From: Hyphomicrobiales bacterium
GTDB taxonomy: Bacteria > Pseudomonadota > Alphaproteobacteria > Rhizobiales > JAJFHB01
Assembly (NCBI GenBank): GCA_021775795.1
Contig: JAJFHB010000127.1
Span: forward strand, 1-5,296
Reading direction: 5' to 3'
Length of the DNA stretch: 5,296 nucleotides
This document shows, piece by piece, positions 1-5,296 of the stretch (position 1 is the first letter of the stretch; each line of letters begins with the position of its first letter). Below the pieces are notes generated by a model. That model saw nothing but the letters and a program-made list of their open reading frames with translations, was not told the DNA's origin and made no database searches. The translations under genes and the position numbers were made by a program.

Positions 1-564
1 CGCCACGAGGGTGTCACAGAATTTGCAGAAAGCTGCGGCTTGCCGGTGGCCGAACAGGACGATGGCACCAGCCCCATTCTGGTGACACTGCTGGGCGAAG
101 ATTGCTCCACCTATGCCTCGCGCACCGGCATGGACCATACACGTCTTGTCGCAATCGACCTGCGCTGCCGCACGGATGAGCGCGTCACTCTCATGACCAC
201 ACCGGGAGCCAATCCCGAAGTACTCGATTGCCTCGCCGCGCATCTCATCAACAATGGACGCAAAGTCACCGCGATTTCAGATTCTCCTGGGTTTGTGGCG
301 CAGCGCATTCAATCGATGGTGGCCAACCTTGGCTGTGAAATGGCGCAGATCGGCGTTGCCTCTCCAGAAGAGATTGATCTTGCCATGAAGCTAGGTCTCA
401 ACTACCCGCGCGGGCCGCTTGAAATCGCTGATGAATTTGGACTGCGTTCCATGCTGACCGCCCTTGACCGTATGCAGACGGTAACCGGCGATGACCGTTA
501 TCGCCCAAGTCTGTGGCTACGCCGCCGGGCACAGCTTGGGCTGCCGGCCCATACGCCGAACTAG
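1..564 (+). CDS. 3-hydroxyacyl-CoA dehydrogenase, C-terminal part (PaaH-like), 5' truncated by window edge
   Basis: NAD-dependent oxidation of a 3-hydroxyacyl-CoA to the 3-oxoacyl-CoA in the cytoplasm, as in beta-oxidation or the phenylacetate pathway. The frame is open from base 1 with no start, so 187 residues of the C-terminal part are visible; full-length PaaH-type proteins are about 475-510 residues. The visible part lacks the N-terminal Rossmann domain and the first catalytic domain. It carries the second 3HCDH C-terminal domain: DSPGF at visible residues 94-98 followed by QR, then a helical stretch with ASPEEIDLAMKLG, the family hallmark NYPRGPLEIAD at 134-144, and the terminal DDRYRPS at 164-170. 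The closing layout (hallmark, about 20 residues, then RYRPS and an Arg-rich tail) matches PaaH rather than the short FadB-type single-domain enzymes. The preceding segment (about 30-75) looks like the degenerate middle region of the duplicated proteins. The TTG at 40 is internal, not the start. Family assignment is strong; the specific substrate is unknown. Confidence 0.88.
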   Translation, partial: RHEGVTEFAESCGLPVAEQDDGTSPILVTLLGEDCSTYASRTGMDHTRLVAIDLRCRTDERVTLMTTPGANPEVLDCLAAHLINNGRKVTAISDSPGFVAQRIQSMVANLGCEMAQIGVASPEEIDLAMKLGLNYPRGPLEIADEFGLRSMLTALDRMQTVTGDDRYRPSLWLRRRAQLGLPAHTPN

Positions 565-572
565 GTCACCGA

Positions 573-2015
573 CTAATCGTCTAACTCGGCAAGGATCGAT
601 TTTAACGCACCGACGACCCCAGCCTTTGTTTCGCTGTTCAGACGAGCGCGATCAATCGTGAGTGAGAAACCTTCATTTTCGCGGTGAATTAGACGGCCCT
701 CACCGGCTTCGTGTTCGTAAATACCTTTCACCGCATAAGTGCGTATCGGTTTGGAATACCCCTTCATTGTAACCGCTTCACGTTCGTCTACGGCCAGCCA
801 GTCTTTCACCAGCGAGTAGGTCTCAGCTGCCAGCAAAATGCCTCCGGCATCTGCGCTTTCTTCCAATCTTGCGGTCATATTCACCTCGCCGCCAATAATT
901 GTATAATCCATGCGTTCACTCGAGCCGAAGTTGCCGACCGTGCAATAGCCGGTGTTTATTCCAATGCGGGCTTCGAATGGCCGGTCTATCAGGCCCTGCT
1001 CGCGCCAACCGGCCTGCAGTCTTGATAATCGACGCTGCATTGCTATAGCCATGCGCACGCACGCAGCAGCATCTTCCCTGACACCCTTGCTCACCGGATC
1101 TCCGAAATAGAACATCATGGCGTCGCCGATGAACTTATCGAAATAGGCATCATGGGCTTTTGCAATCTCCAACATCTCGGAGAGATATTCATTCAATAGA
1201 GACGTGAGCTCTTCGGCCTCCAGTTGATCCGTAATCTCTGTAAAATCGACGATGTCAGAAAAGAAGATGGTGAGTTTCTTGCGCCGGGCTTCAATCGCCG
1301 CGCGCTGCTCGCCGGCAATAATCGACTGATACAGTTGCGGCGGCATGTATTTGGCCAGCTGAGCTGAAACCGTTGCCAGGACTTCATTGGTCTCCCGCAT
1401 ACCGTTCACCAGTTGCGTGTTCTCAATTGCAATGTTGGCCTGTGATGTGAACGTCTGCAGTAAAGCAAACTGCTCGCTTGTGAGGTGCCCCTTTTTCATT
1501 CGGAGGACGGCCAGAACTCCCACTGCTGTATCGTCCAGTGAAATGGGCATCATTGTTACTGCGCGATATCCCGAGGCCAGAAAATTATCTATCGCGCCCT
1601 TCGTGAACCGTTCCGGCGCCTTGGCAACATCCGGCACATCCACAATTTCGCCTTCCAGAATGACATATCCGTGCATCGTGTCGGCTTTTACCGGCGCTGG
1701 AAAACGCCTGCGCCAGGCTTCCACGTCTGCAGAATCTGGGCCGGCAATAGCCAAAACCTGCACTTCATCCTCAACCTGCAAGGCAATGCTGATGGTCGCG
1801 TGAGGAAACAAAGTCAGCCCGGTTTTTACGATGGTCTCAAACACCGGCTGGGCACTATTCGGAGACCTGCTGATAACCCGCAGTATTTCTCCGGTGGCAG
1901 CCTGTCTGCCCAAAGCCTCTCTTAGTTCGCGCTTGAGCTGCCTGAGTTGTTTCCTCGCATCAGCTAATCTGCGGTCCAACTCGGTGGCCGATTTTTGTTT
2001 GCTGTCCTCTGGCAT
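573..2015 (-). CDS. GAF domain-containing class III adenylate cyclase (predicted class IIIb)
   Basis: Predicted to convert ATP to cAMP. The 480-residue soluble protein has no signal peptide or membrane helix. Order: charged, Lys/Arg/Leu-rich coiled coil (about 5-38), a GAF domain (about 55-200, ending ANIAIENTQLV), a signalling helix (about 203-225), the catalytic domain (about 246-432) and a C-terminal tail (434-480) ending in a short helix. Catalytic residues are all present: metal-binding D254 in FFSDIVDFT and D298 in DKFIGDAMM, adenine-selecting K294 and T372 (DYTIIG), transition-state N379 and R383 (VNMTARLE). The Lys/Thr pair is the class IIIb pattern, a subclass with bicarbonate-sensitive members, and argues for ATP rather than GTP. 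The GAF ligand cannot be read from sequence. The ATG is preceded by AGGGG with 8 bases of spacing. The gene stands alone: the VOC gene ends 189 bases upstream and the dehydrogenase converges 8 bases downstream. Cyclase identity is very secure; activity and signal are inferred. Confidence 0.95.
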   Translation of the reverse strand: MPEDSKQKSATELDRRLADARKQLRQLKRELREALGRQAATGEILRVISRSPNSAQPVFETIVKTGLTLFPHATISIALQVEDEVQVLAIAGPDSADVEAWRRRFPAPVKADTMHGYVILEGEIVDVPDVAKAPERFTKGAIDNFLASGYRAVTMMPISLDDTAVGVLAVLRMKKGHLTSEQFALLQTFTSQANIAIENTQLVNGMRETNEVLATVSAQLAKYMPPQLYQSIIAGEQRAAIEARRKKLTIFFSDIVDFTEITDQLEAEELTSLLNEYLSEMLEIAKAHDAYFDKFIGDAMMFYFGDPVSKGVREDAAACVRMAIAMQRRLSRLQAGWREQGLIDRPFEARIGINTGYCTVGNFGSSERMDYTIIGGEVNMTARLEESADAGGILLAAETYSLVKDWLAVDEREAVTMKGYSKPIRTYAVKGIYEHEAGEGRLIHRENEGFSLTIDRARLNSETKAGVVGALKSILAELDD

Positions 2016-2045
2016 GACACGAACCCCTGGAGCATCCGAGTAACG

Positions 2046-2063
2046 CTACACCTCAAGGTGTAG
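2046..2063. promoter_or_regulatory. Perfect 18-bp dyad upstream of the cyclase gene, candidate operator
   Basis: Seen directly: arms CTACACCT and AGGTGTAG, 8 bp each with no mismatch, separated by CA. It ends 30 bases before the cyclase ATG on the minus strand. If the promoter proposed at 2073-2101 is right, the dyad lies at or just after the transcription start, which suits a repressor site. The short spacer favours a protein-binding site, although the RNA could fold as a 7-bp stem with a 4-base loop. No T-run follows, so it is not a typical terminator. The regulator is unknown. Confidence 0.5.
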
Positions 2064-2072
2064 GCGACTACG

Positions 2073-2101
2073 ATCATCAGCATACGTGCCACTCTTTGCA
2101 A
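2073..2101 (-). promoter_or_regulatory. Possible sigma70-type promoter for the cyclase gene
   Basis: On the minus strand, TTGCAA (2096-2101, 4/6 to the -35 consensus) is followed after 17 bases by GATGAT (2073-2078, 4/6 to the -10 consensus). The predicted start near 2066 gives a leader of about 50 bases that contains the 18-bp dyad. Both boxes are weak, so this is a suggestion only. Confidence 0.27.
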
Positions 2102-2204
2102 GTGTCAGCACCAGAAAGGCACTCAATGATGCCTGCAGTTCCGCCAAAATACGCGCCCAACCCATCGTTGCCATAACGTCTGGCGGTGATCTCCCTCACT
2201 CAGC

Positions 2205-2594
2205 CTAGAGACCTGCCGCATCCGCTTCTTCGGGTGAAAAATCGATGTGGATGTGGTTGCCGTCGCAATCGAACAGGTTGATCTGGAGCACCCTCAATCC
2301 AGGCACGCGCACGGCCTGATAGGAGACATCAGCTTTCTCCAACCGGGCGACGACTTCCGGAAGACCGGTTGCTGTGAGCGCGAAATGTTCGATCCGCGGC
2401 TCAACGGTATTAATCTGCTGGTCCTGTCCGATCAGATGCACAACCGCCTGGTTGCCGACATAGAGCCAGGCACCGGGAAACGGAAAGGGCGGGCGTGCGC
2501 CGTTGTCCATTCCCAAAACAGTCTGGTACCAGTCGACCATCGCCTCAAGGTTGTCGGTTCGAAGGTTGACGTGATCAAGATTTTGCAACGGCAT
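2205..2594 (-). CDS. VOC-fold (glyoxalase/bleomycin resistance/dioxygenase superfamily) protein
   Basis: A 129-residue cytoplasmic protein, the usual length for a single-chain VOC protein made of two beta-alpha-beta-beta-beta modules. Module 1 starts LDHVNLRTDNLEAMVDWYQ with likely metal ligand H8 and ends at AWLYVGNQAVVHLIG with H53. Module 2 starts IEHFALTATG with H70 and ends DCDGNHIHIDF, where H116 sits at the position usually held by the ligand Glu in the DGNxIE pattern. Members include glyoxalase I, extradiol dioxygenases, epimerases and antibiotic-binding proteins; sequence alone does not choose between them. The ATG is preceded by AAGGA with 9 bases of spacing. It lies 101 bases downstream of the GMC oxidoreductase gene on the same strand, which suggests a shared catabolic or detoxification role, possibly in one transcript. 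The superfamily is secure, the reaction unknown. Confidence 0.88.
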   Translation of the reverse strand: MPLQNLDHVNLRTDNLEAMVDWYQTVLGMDNGARPPFPFPGAWLYVGNQAVVHLIGQDQQINTVEPRIEHFALTATGLPEVVARLEKADVSYQAVRVPGLRVLQINLFDCDGNHIHIDFSPEEADAAGL

Positions 2595-2628
2595 TGGAGC
2601 GTATCCTTAAACGTCGAAATCCTTGCGC

Positions 2629-2658
2629 ATTGTGAGCGCGCTGCAGCGTCTTTGGCAA
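2629..2658 (-). promoter_or_regulatory. Possible promoter for the VOC gene
   Basis: On the minus strand, TTGCCA (2653-2658, 5/6 to the -35 consensus) is followed after 18 bases by CACAAT (2629-2634, 4/6 to the -10 consensus). The predicted start near 2622 would leave a leader of about 27 bases that includes the AAGGA ribosome-binding site. If real, the VOC gene could be transcribed independently of the GMC gene. The gap (2595-2695) shows no clear terminator. Confidence 0.25.
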
Positions 2659-2695
2659 GAACGCTCCACAATCGCAAATTGAGCCAAGCCGCAAA

Positions 2696-4339
2696 CTACT
2701 GATCGCCAGAGCCCACATCGGCTGGCGGTAACATGGGTTTGCCGAGGATCAGGTCGGCGGCACGTTCGGCAATCATGATTGTCGTCGCGTTTGTATTGAC
2801 GCTTACCGTGCTGGGCATCACTGAAGCATCAACCACACGCAGTCCTTCTATGCCGTGAACCCGAAGTTGCGGGTCAACGACGGCGAGTGGGTCTGATCCC
2901 ATCCTGCAGGTGCCCGACAGATGGAAATCGCCGGAAACATTCTGGCGCAGATAGTCATCAGTTTCCACAGCGGAGCGAACACCGTCGCCCGGCTCAAACT
3001 CGGACATCCCAAGCCCGCGGTGGGATTTTTGCGAGGCGATGTAGCGGCCCAGTTCAACTGCCTTCCGCATCTGGTTCAAATCAAAATCTGTTGCCAGAAA
3101 GTTCGAGAAGATGCGCGGCGGTGCCGCCGGGTCCGCCGATCGTAATTTGACCCAGCCTGTGCCCTCCACTCTCGCCTGCACGATGGCATAAGTGAACCCG
3201 TGCGTCCCGGTGAGAAAGCCGCCGTCATTGTCCATGATCACCGGCAGAAACTGAATTTCCACATCCGGATGTGGAACGGACGGGTCACTGCGCATCAAGG
3301 CGCAGGTTTCGACATTGTTCGTGGCCGCTGCCCCACTGTGACTTGCCATCCACCGTGCACCGGTCAGCGCCATTCTGACGGGCTGCATGTGTCCGTTCAT
3401 GGAGACAGGTTTTTCGATCCGGTGTTTCATGTAGATCTTCGGGTGGTCCTGGAGGTTTTCCCCGACCCCTGCCAGATCGACCCGGCACTCTATCCCATGC
3501 TCGGCAAGGTGGCCCGCCGGGCCAATGCCGGACAACATGAGCATCTGCGGCGAACCGATCGCCCCGCAGGCGAGGATCACTTCGCGGGCGGCATGAACTT
3601 CGGAGCTGTACCCTTGGCGGGCATAACGGATTCCTGAGACCCTGTTTCCCTCCACGATCAGATGTTCCGCCTGGGTGCGATCGAGAATTGTCAGATTTGC
3701 GCGAGCGGAGTTAGGCCTGATGTAGGCTTCCGCGGAGGACGCGCGAACGCCATCACGCACATTCATCTGCAGGGCACCGAAACCTTCCTGCTGCGCGCCG
3801 TTAATGTCGTCAGACAAGGGAAATCCGGCCTGCTCACCGGCTTCGAGAAAGATCTCGTGCAAGGGGCATTCATATCGCCCTTTGCGCACCCTGACGGGGC
3901 CATCGCCTCCCCGATAGAGTGAAGCTCCGCCTTCCCAGCTTTCAAGACGTTTGAAGTAGGGCAATACCTCGCGCCAGGACCAGCCTGTCGCTCCCTCATC
4001 CACCCAGCGTTCAAAATCCAGAGCATGGCCGCGGATGAAGACCATGCCGTTGATTGCAGATGAGCCGCCCAGAACCTTGCCGCGGGGCTGAAACATGCGT
4101 CGGTTGTTAAGGGCCGGCTCAGGCTCTCCCTGGAACATCCAGTTGTACTTCTGATCGCGCCAGACCTGATGGAAGGCAGCGGGCATTTCGATTTTCCAGC
4201 CATCCAGCAACCCGCCCCGGCTTGGGCCGGCCTCAAGGAGCAGGACAGATATTGAGGAAACCTCAGAAAGACGCGCCGCCAGAGCGCATCCAGCCGAGCC
4301 GCCGCCCACAATGATGTAGTCATATTCGTCAACAGGCAT
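2696..4339 (-). CDS. FAD-dependent GMC family oxidoreductase (alcohol/choline dehydrogenase-like)
   Basis: Oxidises an alcohol to an aldehyde or ketone using FAD; bacterial relatives include choline dehydrogenase BetA and the alkanol dehydrogenase AlkJ. The 547 residues match the usual length of about 530-560. The N-terminal Rossmann motif is YIIVGGGSAG (8-17) with the ribose-binding E36 in LLLEAG. GMC signature 1 is RGKVLGGSSAINGMV (86-100) and signature 2 is GAIGSPQMLMLSGIGP (259-274). The catalytic H473 lies in DFHLSGTCRMG, and N517 in VNTNATTIM holds the second active-site position, Asn as in choline oxidase and dehydrogenase. No signal peptide is seen. The ATG is the first start after an in-frame stop at 4376-4378; the ribosome-binding site is weak (GAG, 6 bases of spacing). 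No betB, betI or choline transporter is adjacent, so BetA is not claimed. The VOC gene follows on the same strand. Family is very secure, substrate unknown. Confidence 0.95.
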   Translation of the reverse strand: MPVDEYDYIIVGGGSAGCALAARLSEVSSISVLLLEAGPSRGGLLDGWKIEMPAAFHQVWRDQKYNWMFQGEPEPALNNRRMFQPRGKVLGGSSAINGMVFIRGHALDFERWVDEGATGWSWREVLPYFKRLESWEGGASLYRGGDGPVRVRKGRYECPLHEIFLEAGEQAGFPLSDDINGAQQEGFGALQMNVRDGVRASSAEAYIRPNSARANLTILDRTQAEHLIVEGNRVSGIRYARQGYSSEVHAAREVILACGAIGSPQMLMLSGIGPAGHLAEHGIECRVDLAGVGENLQDHPKIYMKHRIEKPVSMNGHMQPVRMALTGARWMASHSGAAATNNVETCALMRSDPSVPHPDVEIQFLPVIMDNDGGFLTGTHGFTYAIVQARVEGTGWVKLRSADPAAPPRIFSNFLATDFDLNQMRKAVELGRYIASQKSHRGLGMSEFEPGDGVRSAVETDDYLRQNVSGDFHLSGTCRMGSDPLAVVDPQLRVHGIEGLRVVDASVMPSTVSVNTNATTIMIAERAADLILGKPMLPPADVGSGDQ

Positions 4340-4384
4340 GTGCTGCTCGCAGCTTTGGCAGATCGGAAGAGAATCTTATCAGCT

Positions 4385-4413
4385 TCAATAGCAATTGTTT
4401 GCTGGTCCGCCAA
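4385..4413 (-). promoter_or_regulatory. Possible weak promoter for the GMC gene
   Basis: On the minus strand, TTGGCG (4408-4413, 4/6 to the -35 consensus) is followed after 17 bases by TATTGA (4385-4390, 3/6 to the -10 consensus). The predicted start is near 4378, about 39 bases before the ATG. The 20-bp dyad would lie immediately upstream of the -35 box, with its centre near -48, a position compatible with an activator. A weak match; the boxes alone would not be convincing. Confidence 0.2.
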
Positions 4414-4416
4414 TGA

Positions 4417-4436
4417 ACCCTGACCTGCGTCAGGGT
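4417..4436. promoter_or_regulatory. Perfect 20-bp dyad with FNR/CRP-like core, in a divergent intergenic region
   Basis: Seen directly: arms ACCCTGAC and GTCAGGGT, 8 bp each and perfectly complementary, around CTGC. The inner part reads TGAC-N4-GTCA, close in spacing and core to the TTGAT-N4-ATCAA box of FNR/FixK-type regulators, but with C and G where the outer T and A are expected. It lies 77 bases upstream of the GMC start and 192 bases upstream of the outer-membrane protein start, so it could serve either gene. It could also fold as an 8-bp hairpin, but no T-run follows. The regulator is inferred only by spacing. Confidence 0.5.
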
Positions 4437-4615
4437 GACGGCGGCAGTTGTGTTGAAGGCTTTCCGGCTGCCTTTGTGCCCATGTGGCGCAATTACAACA
4501 GGACGCAGGATTCCGCAAAACTGCCGATACCCTATTGCGCGGAACAATATATTGCAGCACTTTTTGGTTGAGATTCTGTCCACGGTAGATTCAGGGTAGC
4601 GGGCAAGGATCGTTG

Positions 4616-4621
4616 AAGGGG
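4616..4621 (+). promoter_or_regulatory. Ribosome-binding site deciding the GTG start of the outer-membrane protein gene
   Basis: AAGGGG lies 7 bases before the GTG at 4629, an ideal spacing. An in-frame TGA at 4614-4616 closes the frame upstream, and the next in-frame ATG codons (residues 36 and 37) fall after the signal peptide. The GTG is therefore the only start that keeps both the ribosome-binding site and the signal peptide. Confidence 0.8.
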
Positions 4622-4628
4622 AAACGGC

Positions 4629-5296
4629 GTGAAAAAGACATCCACCAAAATTCTGTTAAGCGGCACGGCGCTGGCTGTGCTTTTGGCCTTTGCGCCTGCG
4701 AACGAAGCGAAATCCGACGGTCTTTTCGGTGACATGATGCAGGGCCCGCATGACTGGCGCGGCCTCTATGTCGGGGGTCAGGTGGGCTATGCCAAGGGCG
4801 ATGCCGACACTGCGTTTCAGTTGACTGGGCCGCCATTCACTTTCTTCGAGCTTGAACCGGAAGGCGTGACCGGCGGTGGTCACATCGGTTACAACTGGCA
4901 GGTCGATGACATTGTCTTTGGTGTCGTCAGTGATGCAAACTTTACAGATCTGGATGATTCCGAAAACGTGGTCATATTTGGAACACGGTCGGATACAGAC
5001 TTTGCCGCCTCCCTGCGCATAAAGATGGGGATTACTGTTGACCGGGCATTGTTCTATGTGACTGGCGGTGGTGCTGTCGCCGCGACTGAACACTCACTCG
5101 GTGTAGCCGTCCTCTTTGATAGCAAGAAGCGATGGCTTGCGGGCTATACGGTCGGCGCCGGGGTTGAGTATGCCTTCAACGACTGGCTGTCCGGCTTTGT
5201 TGATTACCGATGGACGGATTTGGGGGATGAGAGCATGCCACAAAGTGCATTCGTACCCCGCAGCGTTGATTTGAATTACCATCAGGTACAGGCGGG
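4629..5296 (+). CDS. Outer-membrane beta-barrel protein (Omp25/Omp31-like), 3' truncated by window edge
   Basis: A small outer-membrane barrel with an N-terminal signal peptide, exported by Sec to the periplasm and inserted in the outer membrane; relatives are abundant surface proteins of Brucella, Bartonella and rhizobia. The visible 222 codons, open to the right edge, start at GTG. The signal peptide has KKTSTK followed by a hydrophobic core (ILLSGTALAVLLAF) and a likely cut after APA at residue 24. The mature part opens with the family hallmark DWRGLYVGGQVGYAKGD (42-58), then GGGHIGYNWQVDDIVFGVVSD (82-102 region), a FYVTGGGAVA strand and GYTVGAGVEYAFNDWLSGFVDYRWTDLG, all alternating aromatic/hydrophobic beta-strands with Gly-rich turns. 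Proteins of this type are usually about 200-290 residues, so little should be missing beyond the final strand or strands. It diverges from the GMC gene. Several open antisense frames overlap it but have no recognisable protein features. Function beyond envelope structure is unknown. Confidence 0.88.
   Translation, partial: MKKTSTKILLSGTALAVLLAFAPANEAKSDGLFGDMMQGPHDWRGLYVGGQVGYAKGDADTAFQLTGPPFTFFELEPEGVTGGGHIGYNWQVDDIVFGVVSDANFTDLDDSENVVIFGTRSDTDFAASLRIKMGITVDRALFYVTGGGAVAATEHSLGVAVLFDSKKRWLAGYTVGAGVEYAFNDWLSGFVDYRWTDLGDESMPQSAFVPRSVDLNYHQVQA

Larger units (their letters stand above)
2016..2204. other. Intergenic region between VOC and cyclase genes
   Basis: This 189-base gap separates the VOC stop codon from the cyclase start, both on the minus strand. 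It holds the cyclase ribosome-binding site (AGGGG in minus-strand sense), the 18-bp dyad and the possible promoter. No stem followed by a T-run was seen, so there is no clear intrinsic terminator for the VOC gene. The only plus-strand start codons seen (near 2127) give a frame of about 16 codons, which is not credible as a gene. The gap length suggests the cyclase is transcribed separately from the VOC gene. Confidence 0.6.
4340..4628. other. Divergent intergenic region between GMC oxidoreductase and outer-membrane protein genes
   Basis: This 289-base gap separates two diverging genes and must hold both promoters. Visible elements are the 20-bp dyad at 4417-4436, the weak GMC promoter, an AATATATT self-complementary stretch at 4546-4553, a TTGAGA hexamer at 4568-4573 (5/6 to a -35 box, but with no good -10 at normal spacing), and the ribosome-binding site of the plus-strand gene. 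Overlapping minus-strand frames here have no recognisable protein features. No RNA gene was recognised. Confidence 0.6.

Noticed and set aside
40..564. TTG at 40 as the start of a 174-residue protein
   Set aside because: The same frame is open back to base 1 and the protein is clearly the C-terminal part of a longer hydroxyacyl-CoA dehydrogenase.
1387..1803. Plus-strand open frame of 138 codons inside the cyclase gene
   Set aside because: Antisense shadow of the GAF domain coding region with no domain of its own.
2141..2186. CCGCCA and TGGCGG as stem of a terminator after the VOC gene
   Set aside because: Only 6 bp with a loop of 34 bases and no T-run.
2185..2200. CRP-like GTGA-N6-TCAC pattern (GTGA 2186-2189, TCAC 2196-2199) upstream of the cyclase
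   Set aside because: Only 4 of 5 bases match in each half-site, it lies about 170 bases from the cyclase start, and an 8-base pattern is expected by chance at this frequency.
4546..4553. AATATATT as -10 box or operator for the outer-membrane protein gene
   Set aside because: No acceptable -35 hexamer at normal spacing upstream, and an 8-base AT palindrome alone is weak evidence.
3763..4560. Long open minus-strand frame of about 265 codons overlapping the GMC gene in another frame
   Set aside because: It is a shadow of the GMC reading frame: Cys/Arg/Ser-rich composition, no recognisable domain, and the GMC frame has all family motifs.
4656..5093. Antisense open frame of about 145 codons over the outer-membrane protein gene
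   Set aside because: The plus-strand frame has a ribosome-binding site, a signal peptide and barrel hallmarks; the antisense frame has no recognisable features.
1..5296. tRNA, rRNA, CRISPR array, insertion sequence, prophage or toxin-antitoxin genes
   Set aside because: No repeat arrays, integrase or transposase motifs, or recognisable RNA gene were seen; the window is filled by five ordinary genes and short gaps.

Overview
The window looks like ordinary chromosomal DNA of an alphaproteobacterium, probably of the Hyphomicrobiales (Rhizobiales). The inference rests on three things: an Omp25/Omp31-type outer-membrane beta-barrel, a soluble GAF plus class III nucleotide cyclase of a kind abundant in that group, and a moderately GC-rich sequence with dense catabolic genes. 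No marker fixes the genus. No RNA gene, insertion sequence, integrase, CRISPR array or other sign of a mobile region was seen.

Layout: bases 1-564 (+) hold the 3' part of a PaaH-like two-domain 3-hydroxyacyl-CoA dehydrogenase that begins before the window. It converges, with only 8 bases between stop codons, on a 480-residue adenylate cyclase (573-2015, -). Upstream of the cyclase is a 189-base gap with a perfect 18-bp dyad and a possible promoter. Next on the minus strand come a small VOC-fold (glyoxalase/dioxygenase-like) protein (2205-2594) and a 547-residue FAD-dependent GMC oxidoreductase (2696-4339). A 289-base divergent gap follows, carrying a perfect 20-bp dyad with an FNR/CRP-like core. 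Last is the 5' part of an outer-membrane beta-barrel gene (+, GTG start at 4629), which runs off the right edge.

How they may work together: the GMC oxidoreductase and VOC protein form a same-strand pair that plausibly acts on one organic substrate, with GMC oxidising an alcohol to an aldehyde or acid; the substrate cannot be read from sequence. The hydroxyacyl-CoA dehydrogenase belongs to beta-oxidation or aromatic-acid degradation but is on the opposite strand and separated by the cyclase, so a shared pathway is only a possibility. The cyclase is predicted to make cAMP under control of its GAF domain.

I found no clearly novel multi-gene system. The items most worth a second look are the two perfect dyads, the histidine-rich predicted metal site of the VOC protein, and a 12-base match to the common Illumina adapter just upstream of the GMC gene.
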